64,000 nt of DNA from Ralstonia insidiosa (GTDB lineage: Bacteria; Pseudomonadota; Gammaproteobacteria; Burkholderiales; Burkholderiaceae): positions 682,001 to 746,000 of the forward strand of contig NZ_VZPV01000002.1 of assembly GCF_008801405.1 (NCBI RefSeq), in the 5' to 3' direction. Shown here piece by piece: positions 58,842 to 64,000 of this stretch. Both the position numbers and the translations under genes were made by a program. Every line of letters starts with the position of its first letter. Position 1 is the stretch's first letter. The notes under the pieces are model-generated. The model was not told the DNA's origin and did not search any database. It saw nothing but the letters and a program-made list of their open reading frames with translations.

Positions 58842-60292
58842 CGCTTGGCCGATGGCGGCATGGTGGGGTGGTTCCAATCCCCACCCACTGCCTTGACGAG
58901 GAACACGCTGGTCGTCAGTTGCTGCCCCAGGATCTGCACCGCCGTACGCTGGTTGTTCAGCAGCGACTGCTGCGCGGTGATCACGTCCAGCGACGTCGCC
59001 AGCCCGCCTTCATAGCGCACGCTGGCAATGTCGTAGACCTTGCGGGCGCTGGCGACGGCTGCGCGCGCTTGCGTCGCGGCACGGTCGAGCGATTGCAGGC
59101 CGGCCAATCCATCTTCCACTTCCTGCAACGCGCCCAGCACCGTCTGCCGATAGTTGGCGATCGAGCCTTGGTACGCGGCATTCGCAAAGTCCACGCGCGC
59201 GCTTGTGCGGCCGGCGTCAAACACCGTCTGCGCGATCTGTGTGCCGAACGACCACAGCAGCGTGGGCGCACTGAACAGCAGTGCGAGATCACGGCTTTCC
59301 CAGCCGGCGCCACCGCTCAGCATCACGCTGGGGAAGAACGCGGCGCGCGCCACCCCCACCTGTGCGTTGGCGGCGGCGGCACCGCGTTCAGCGGCGGCCA
59401 CGTCAGGGCGGCGTTCAATCACGTCGGACGGCAGCGCCACCGGAATTGCGGGCGGTGTTCCTGCCAGCGGTACGGGGTCGATGTGGAACGCGGGGGCGGG
59501 CGTGCCGACCAATGTGGCCAGCGCGTGCTCATACTGCGCACGCTGCTTGGTCAGCAGCTCAGCCTGTGTGGCGGTGCTGTCGACCAGCGCTTGCTGTTGC
59601 GCGAGGTCCAGGCCAGAGGCCACGCCGTCCTGATGGCGTGAGGTGACGAAATCGAGCGCCTTGCGCTGCAGGGCCAGGCCCTCCTGCACGACGGCGATTT
59701 CGGCATCGGTCTCGCGCAGGTTGTACCAGGTGGTGGCCACTTGCGCGGCCAGCAACAGGCGAAAGTTTTCCAGGTTGGCCGCAGCCTGTTCTTCGCTGGC
59801 CTTGGCGTTGCTGACGGTGTTGCGCACGCGGCCGAACAGATCGGCTTCGTAACTGACGTCGGCACGCAGGACGAAGTCGTCCTGCACCGTCGACATGGTC
59901 GGACTGCTGTACGACGCAAGCGGCCGGAAGGCGGACGTGCGGGTGCGTGCGTCGTTGCTGCTGGCAGTGACCGTTGGCAGCAGGCTGGCGCGCGCCACGC
60001 GCGTGACGGCTTGGGCCTGCTCCAGATTGGTCAGTGCCACCTTGAGCGACTGGTTCTCGCGCAGCGCTTGCTCGATCAGCTTGTCGAGCTGCGGATCATT
60101 GAAGCGCTGCCACCATGGGCCCTTGGGGGCATCGTCGGCGGGTTGCGCGGCGCGCCAGGGGGCCTCGGTCTGCCAGTGCGCGGGCAGGTCCATGGCCGGG
60201 CGCTCGTAGGTTGGCGCGAGCGAGCAGCCCACCAGCAGGGCGGTGAGCGTGGATGCCAATGCGGTCACATGGAACTTGGGCAGCCCGGTCAT
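58838..60292 (-). CDS. RND efflux outer-membrane factor (NodT/OprM family lipoprotein)
   Basis: TolC-like channel of 484 residues that completes the efflux pump. A signal with lipobox (ALLVGC) is followed by SLAPTYERPAMDLPAHW, typical of OprM/CusC lipoproteins; the two long helical repeats are visible (LDKLIEQALRENQSLKVALTNLEQAQAVTRVARASLLPTV and LPSDVIERRPDVAAAERGAAAANAQVGVARAAFFPSV). Its ATG overlaps the adaptor stop (ATGA). It is the last gene of the operon and ends 4 bp inside the convergent membrane-protein gene. Confidence 0.92.
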   Translation of the reverse strand: MTGLPKFHVTALASTLTALLVGCSLAPTYERPAMDLPAHWQTEAPWRAAQPADDAPKGPWWQRFNDPQLDKLIEQALRENQSLKVALTNLEQAQAVTRVARASLLPTVTASSNDARTRTSAFRPLASYSSPTMSTVQDDFVLRADVSYEADLFGRVRNTVSNAKASEEQAAANLENFRLLLAAQVATTWYNLRETDAEIAVVQEGLALQRKALDFVTSRHQDGVASGLDLAQQQALVDSTATQAELLTKQRAQYEHALATLVGTPAPAFHIDPVPLAGTPPAIPVALPSDVIERRPDVAAAERGAAAANAQVGVARAAFFPSVMLSGGAGWESRDLALLFSAPTLLWSFGTQIAQTVFDAGRTSARVDFANAAYQGSIANYRQTVLGALQEVEDGLAGLQSLDRAATQARAAVASARKVYDIASVRYEGGLATSLDVITAQQSLLNNQRTAVQILGQQLTTSVFLVKAVGGDWNHPTMPPSAKR

Positions 60293-61593
60293 GATGCACG
60301 CGGCGCGGAAGCCGCAGGCGAGGACGTCGGAGATGCAGCAGGCGCCGGCTTCACGATGGTCACGGCCTCGCCCTGTTCGATGGAATCGGCCGGGTTGAGG
60401 ATCAGCGCATCGTCCGATTTCAGGCCGGAGAGGATCTCGACCGTGCGGCCGAAGTCGCGGCCGATGTTGACGGCGCGCAGGTCCACGCGACCGTTCTCTG
60501 CCACGGCAATGCGTGGGCCTTCCTTGCGGAACAGCAGCGTGTTGGTCGGCACGATGAACGACTTTGGCGCATCGCCGGTTGCACCTGCCTTGCCGGCGAC
60601 GGCCACCTGCACATACGCGCCGGGCAGCAGACGGCCATCCTTGTTGGGCAATTGCACCTCGACCTGCATGGTGCGCGTGGCCGTATCAATGGCGCCGGAT
60701 GCGCGGGCGATGGTGCCGTGGAAGGTCTGTCCCGGCATTTCGGCCATCGTGACGGCCACGTCCTGGCCTACCTTCACCTGCTGCGAATACGCTTGCGGAA
60801 CGTACAGGTAAATGCGCAGCGGGTCGGTCTGCGCCAGCGTGAACAGCTCGCGATTGGCACCCGCATTGCCGGCGTTGACCAGCGTGCCCACATCGACATT
60901 GCGCTTGGTGACAACACCTGCAAACGGTGCCACCACACGGCGGAAGCCTTGCAGCTCCTGCAGGCGGCGCACGTTGGCATCGGCGGCAGCCAGGTCGGCG
61001 TGCGCCTGGTTGGCGGTGCTGGTGCGCTCATCCAGTTCCTGTTGCGAGACGGCGTCTTTCTGGCGCAGGTTCTGCCAGCGCGTGAGCGACGTCTGCGCAA
61101 GTGCCAGACGCGCGGCCGCCTGGTTGCGCGCGGCCTGGGCCTGGTTCAGTTCCTGGTCCACTTCCGGCGTGTCGAGCAGGGCCAGCACTTCGCCCTTGTC
61201 GACATGCGCGCCGATGTCTTTGAACCAGCGCAGCACGTAGCCGTTGGTGCGCGCATAAATGGGCGATTCCACAAAGCCCTGCAGCGTGCCGGGCAGCGTC
61301 AGGTCGCGGCTGGTGTTGGCGGGTTTCGGTGCGGTGGTGTTGACGTAGCGGCTGGTTTGCGCGCTCACCTGCCGCTCCAGCGCGTGGGCGTTGTAGTAGC
61401 GGCTGACCAGCGTGCGCGCAGCGCCCAGTGCCAGCAGCACGCCCACAACAATCACGACCCAGCGTGCGCGTCGCATGGCGCGGCCGCGGTCTACGTGCTC
61501 GATCGGGTCAACGGTGACGACGTGATGCGGCGGGCCGTCCGCCAGATGACCCGAATGCGGCCCAGAATGCGTGCCGGATGATTGTTCAGACAT
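60289..61593 (-). CDS. RND efflux membrane fusion protein (adaptor)
   Basis: Periplasmic adaptor of 434 residues from the ATG at 61593. It has a His/Gly-rich cytoplasmic start (MSEQSSGTHSGPHSGH), one TM (WVVIVVGVLLALGAAR), a lipoyl half motif (ESPIYARTNGYVLRWFKDIGAHVDKGEVLALLDTPEVDQELNQAQAARNQAAARL), a coiled-coil hairpin (about residues 135-200) and the second lipoyl half (RRVVAPFAGVVTKRNVDVGTLV). An Ala/Pro/Ser-rich tail ends the protein. It overlaps the pump gene end by 8 bp and the outer-membrane factor start by 4 bp. The residue His-rich start might bind metal, but that is weak. Confidence 0.92.
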   Translation of the reverse strand: MSEQSSGTHSGPHSGHLADGPPHHVVTVDPIEHVDRGRAMRRARWVVIVVGVLLALGAARTLVSRYYNAHALERQVSAQTSRYVNTTAPKPANTSRDLTLPGTLQGFVESPIYARTNGYVLRWFKDIGAHVDKGEVLALLDTPEVDQELNQAQAARNQAAARLALAQTSLTRWQNLRQKDAVSQQELDERTSTANQAHADLAAADANVRRLQELQGFRRVVAPFAGVVTKRNVDVGTLVNAGNAGANRELFTLAQTDPLRIYLYVPQAYSQQVKVGQDVAVTMAEMPGQTFHGTIARASGAIDTATRTMQVEVQLPNKDGRLLPGAYVQVAVAGKAGATGDAPKSFIVPTNTLLFRKEGPRIAVAENGRVDLRAVNIGRDFGRTVEILSGLKSDDALILNPADSIEQGEAVTIVKPAPAASPTSSPAASAPRAS

Positions 61594-64000
61594 GTCCTTC
61601 GCTTCCCCGCAAATCGTGACTACGCCGTGCGGCGCGCCGCTGCAATCTGTTGTGCACGCTGGCAAACACCACCGGAACAAAGAAGAGTGTCGATACGGTC
61701 GCAAACAGCAGACCGCCGATCACTGCGCGGCCCAGCGGCGCGTTCTGCTCCGCGCCTTCGCCCAGGCCCAACGCCATCGGCACCATGCCGATCATCATTG
61801 CCAACGCCGTCATCAGCACCGGGCGCAGGCGGGTGGCGCCGGCTTCCAGCGCGGCCTGCACGGGTGCGATGCCTTCGGCCAAGCGCTCGCGCGCAAACGA
61901 GATCAGCAGAATCGAGTTGGCCGTTGCCACCCCCATCGTCATGATCGCGCCCGTGAGCGACGGCACCGACAGCGTCGTACCTGTCACGAACAGCATCCAC
62001 GCAATGCCCGCCAGCGCCGCCGGCAGGGCGGTCACGATGATGAGCGGATCGATCCACGACTGGAAGTTCACCACGATCAGCAGGTAGACCAGCACGATGG
62101 CCATCACCAGGCCCACGCCCAAGCCGACGAACGACGATTCCATCGTCCGCACCTGGCCGCGAATGGTCACCTGCGCGCCGCGCGGCAGCTTGGGGCGGAT
62201 GTCGTCCACGGCTTTCTGGACTTCCTTGGCGACGGCTCCCAGGTCGCGCCCCTGCACGGAGGCGTACACGTCCACCACTGGCGTGATGTCGTAGTGCGAA
62301 ACCACTTGCGGCTGCACCGATGGGCTCACCTGTACGAGGTTGCCCAGCAGTTGCGGGCCACCCGGCTGCGCAGCACCGCCACGCGCACCGGCCACCGGCG
62401 TGCGCAGCAACGCGTCGAGTGAATCCACGCGGTACTGCGGGCTCTGCACCGCTACCTGGTAGACCACACCGTTGATCGGGTTCAGCCAGAACGTGGGCGA
62501 CGTCTGGAAGCTGGAGCTGAGCGACACCAGCAGGTTTTGCGCCACGTCGCGTCCTTCCAGGCCAACCTGCTGGATGCGGGTGCGGTCCATGTTCAGGGCC
62601 AGCGTGGGCTGGTCAAAACGCTGGTGCACGTGCGTATCCACTGCGCCCGGAATCTGCTTGATGCGGTTGGCCAGAATGCCGGCCAACTGCTGGTTGGTGG
62701 CCACATCGGCGCCCGAGAACTGCACGTCAATCGCCGAGGGCAAACCGAAGTTCAGGATCTGGCTGACGATGTCCGCCGGCTGGAAGGCAAACTCCACGCC
62801 CGGGAAGCGCTTGGGCAGCTCTTCGCGCAGGCGGCTGATATACACGGCACTGGGCTTGCGCTCGCCTTCGCGCAGGGCGATGAGGATTTCGCCATCCAGC
62901 GTGCCGATTGTGCCGGCGTTGCTGTACGACAGGTTGATGCCCGAGTTCGGCACGCCCAGGTTGTCGAGGATGGTGGTCAGCTCGTTCTTGGGAATGATCT
63001 CGCGGATGGTGGCTTCCACTTCATCCGCCAGGCGCGCGGTTTCTTCAATGCGCAGGCCGGACGGTGCACGCATGTGCAAGCGGATCTGCCCTGCATCCAC
63101 ATCGGGGAAGAAGTCGCGCCCCAGCACCAGATACAGCGCGCACGACGCCACGCAAAAGCCCAGGAACGACAGCGCGAACGCGCGGCGGCGCTCCAGCAGC
63201 CCACTGAGGATGGCCGCGTAGTTGCCGCGCATGTGCTCGAACTGCGCGTTGAACCCCTTGTAGATGCGACTGAAGGTGCTCGGCTTGGCGTCGGGTTTCT
63301 GCGTGTTTTGCGTGTGGCCGGCCATCATCATCATCACCAGCGTCGGCACCAGCGTGCGTGACAGCACGTAAGACGCCAGCATCGCGAAGATCACCGCCTC
63401 GGCCATCGGCACGAACAGGTAGCGCGCCACGCCGGTGAGGAAGAACATCGGCACGAACACGATACAGATACAGATCGTCGAAACGAACGCCGGCACGGCA
63501 ATCTCGGCCGCGCCGTCCAGAATGGCGGTGATCGGGTCCTTGCCCTCGTGCAGATGACGCTCGATGTTCTCGATGGTGACGGTGGCGTCGTCCACCAGAA
63601 TCCCCACCGCCAGCGCCAGGCCGCCCAGCGTCATCAGGTTGATGGTCTCGCCAATCAGGTGCAGCACGATGATCGATGTCAGGATCGACAAGGGAATCGA
63701 TATCGCGATGATGACGGTGCTGCGCCAGTTGCCCAGGAACAGCAGGATCATGGCCGCCGTCAGGCACGCGGCGATCAGCGCCTCGCGAATCACGCCCTCA
63801 ATGGCGGCCTTCACAAACAGCGACTGGTCGAACAGCGGCGTGATCTTGAGGTCTTGCGGCAGGGCCGCCTCCGCCGCAGGCAGCAGCTTGTAGATGTTGT
63901 TGACGATATCGAGCGTGGACGCACCGCCGTTTTTGAGAACCGACAGCAGCACGCCGCGCTGACCGTCCTGGCGTACCACGTTGGTTTGCGGCGAGAAGCC
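61586..64000 (-). CDS. RND efflux pump (AcrB/HAE-like), N-terminal part outside window
   Basis: C-terminal 804 residues or so of an inner-membrane RND pump; the frame stays open to the window edge (reading GFSPQTN before VVRQDGQRG), so about 200-250 N-terminal residues are missing. Visible features are the TM block with GGLALAVGILVDDATVTIENIERHLHEGKDP (the TM4 Asp pair used for proton transfer: VDDA), IPAFVSTICICIVFVPMFFLTG-like TM5-6 (VSTICICIVFVPMFFL), the periplasmic loop from about residue 260, and the C-terminal TM block with GVATANSILLISFARE. The VDDAT motif favours proton-driven multidrug export over metal export. The operon order is pump, adaptor, channel; no local regulator is in the window. 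Confidence 0.92.
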   Translation of the reverse strand, partial: GFSPQTNVVRQDGQRGVLLSVLKNGGASTLDIVNNIYKLLPAAEAALPQDLKITPLFDQSLFVKAAIEGVIREALIAACLTAAMILLFLGNWRSTVIIAISIPLSILTSIIVLHLIGETINLMTLGGLALAVGILVDDATVTIENIERHLHEGKDPITAILDGAAEIAVPAFVSTICICIVFVPMFFLTGVARYLFVPMAEAVIFAMLASYVLSRTLVPTLVMMMMAGHTQNTQKPDAKPSTFSRIYKGFNAQFEHMRGNYAAILSGLLERRRAFALSFLGFCVASCALYLVLGRDFFPDVDAGQIRLHMRAPSGLRIEETARLADEVEATIREIIPKNELTTILDNLGVPNSGINLSYSNAGTIGTLDGEILIALREGERKPSAVYISRLREELPKRFPGVEFAFQPADIVSQILNFGLPSAIDVQFSGADVATNQQLAGILANRIKQIPGAVDTHVHQRFDQPTLALNMDRTRIQQVGLEGRDVAQNLLVSLSSSFQTSPTFWLNPINGVVYQVAVQSPQYRVDSLDALLRTPVAGARGGAAQPGGPQLLGNLVQVSPSVQPQVVSHYDITPVVDVYASVQGRDLGAVAKEVQKAVDDIRPKLPRGAQVTIRGQVRTMESSFVGLGVGLVMAIVLVYLLIVVNFQSWIDPLIIVTALPAALAGIAWMLFVTGTTLSVPSLTGAIMTMGVATANSILLISFARERLAEGIAPVQAALEAGATRLRPVLMTALAMMIGMVPMALGLGEGAEQNAPLGRAVIGGLLFATVSTLFFVPVVFASVHNRLQRRAARRSHDLRGSEGHV

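Noticed and set aside
1..64000. Signs of prophage, insertion sequence, tRNA or integrative element
   Set aside because: No transposase, integrase, phage structural gene, tRNA fold or flanking direct repeats were seen; codon use looks even along the window.

Overview
The window is dense, high-GC (clearly above 60 percent) bacterial DNA with short intergenic gaps, many ATGA-type gene overlaps and no tRNA, rRNA, insertion sequence, prophage or CRISPR. The gene set (wsp chemosensory genes, an archaic Csu-type pilus cluster, intracellular PHB depolymerase, signal-bearing malate:quinone oxidoreductase, many AraC/LysR/MarR/TetR regulators) points to a betaproteobacterium of the Burkholderiaceae, most likely a Ralstonia of the pickettii/insidiosa type and possibly its second replicon. 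The genus is inferred from gene content and protein style, not from a database match.

Layout. 1-6.7 kb: the end of a wsp operon (wspE cut by the window edge, wspF, wspR), tail to tail with a membrane GGDEF-EAL protein; this is a c-di-GMP module. 6.9-13.5 kb: a minus-strand operon for beta-oxidation (acyl-CoA dehydrogenase, thiolase, FadJ-type enzyme) ending in a fatty acid desaturase, divergent from a GlxA-type AraC regulator. 13.5-14.6 kb: MarR regulator, tautomerase and an unlisted 44-residue membrane protein, with matching operator-like palindromes. 14.7-19.8 kb: chaperone-usher (Csu-type) pilus genes. 19.9-24.5 kb: Fur-box-preceded iron uptake operon (two small membrane proteins, PepSY protein, TonB receptor). 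24.6-34.4 kb: a patchwork of lipoproteins, small oxidoreductases, their regulators and a DMT exporter. 34.4-40.8 kb: a XylFGH-type sugar ABC transporter with an OprB porin, an NAD-dependent epimerase-family enzyme, a LacI regulator and a strong LacI-type operator. 41.1-51.2 kb: cyanase, then a FadR-type regulator divergent from a branched-chain-type ABC transporter followed by an M20 carbamoylase-like hydrolase and an M81 metallopeptidase-like enzyme, convergent with an unrecognised cupin protein. 51.3-58.8 kb: PHB depolymerase, a GST-like protein, dadA-ridA, mqo and an unrecognised membrane protein. 58.8-64 kb: an RND efflux operon (pump truncated by the window edge, adaptor, outer-membrane factor).

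How the parts work together. Most of the window is nutrient capture (iron, sugar, a ureido-type compound, fatty acids, D-amino acids) plus surface and lifestyle control (Wsp c-di-GMP signalling, pili, efflux). Many small loci follow the pattern regulator plus divergent target genes, and several have clean inverted repeats in the shared promoter region; these are listed as candidate operators. The least explained parts are the transporter/M20/M81/cupin region (42.8-51.2 kb), the shortened pilin-like gene at 19.5-19.75 kb, the large nested palindrome at 35.37-35.54 kb, and an SDR protein lacking its usual catalytic residues at 25.8-26.5 kb.
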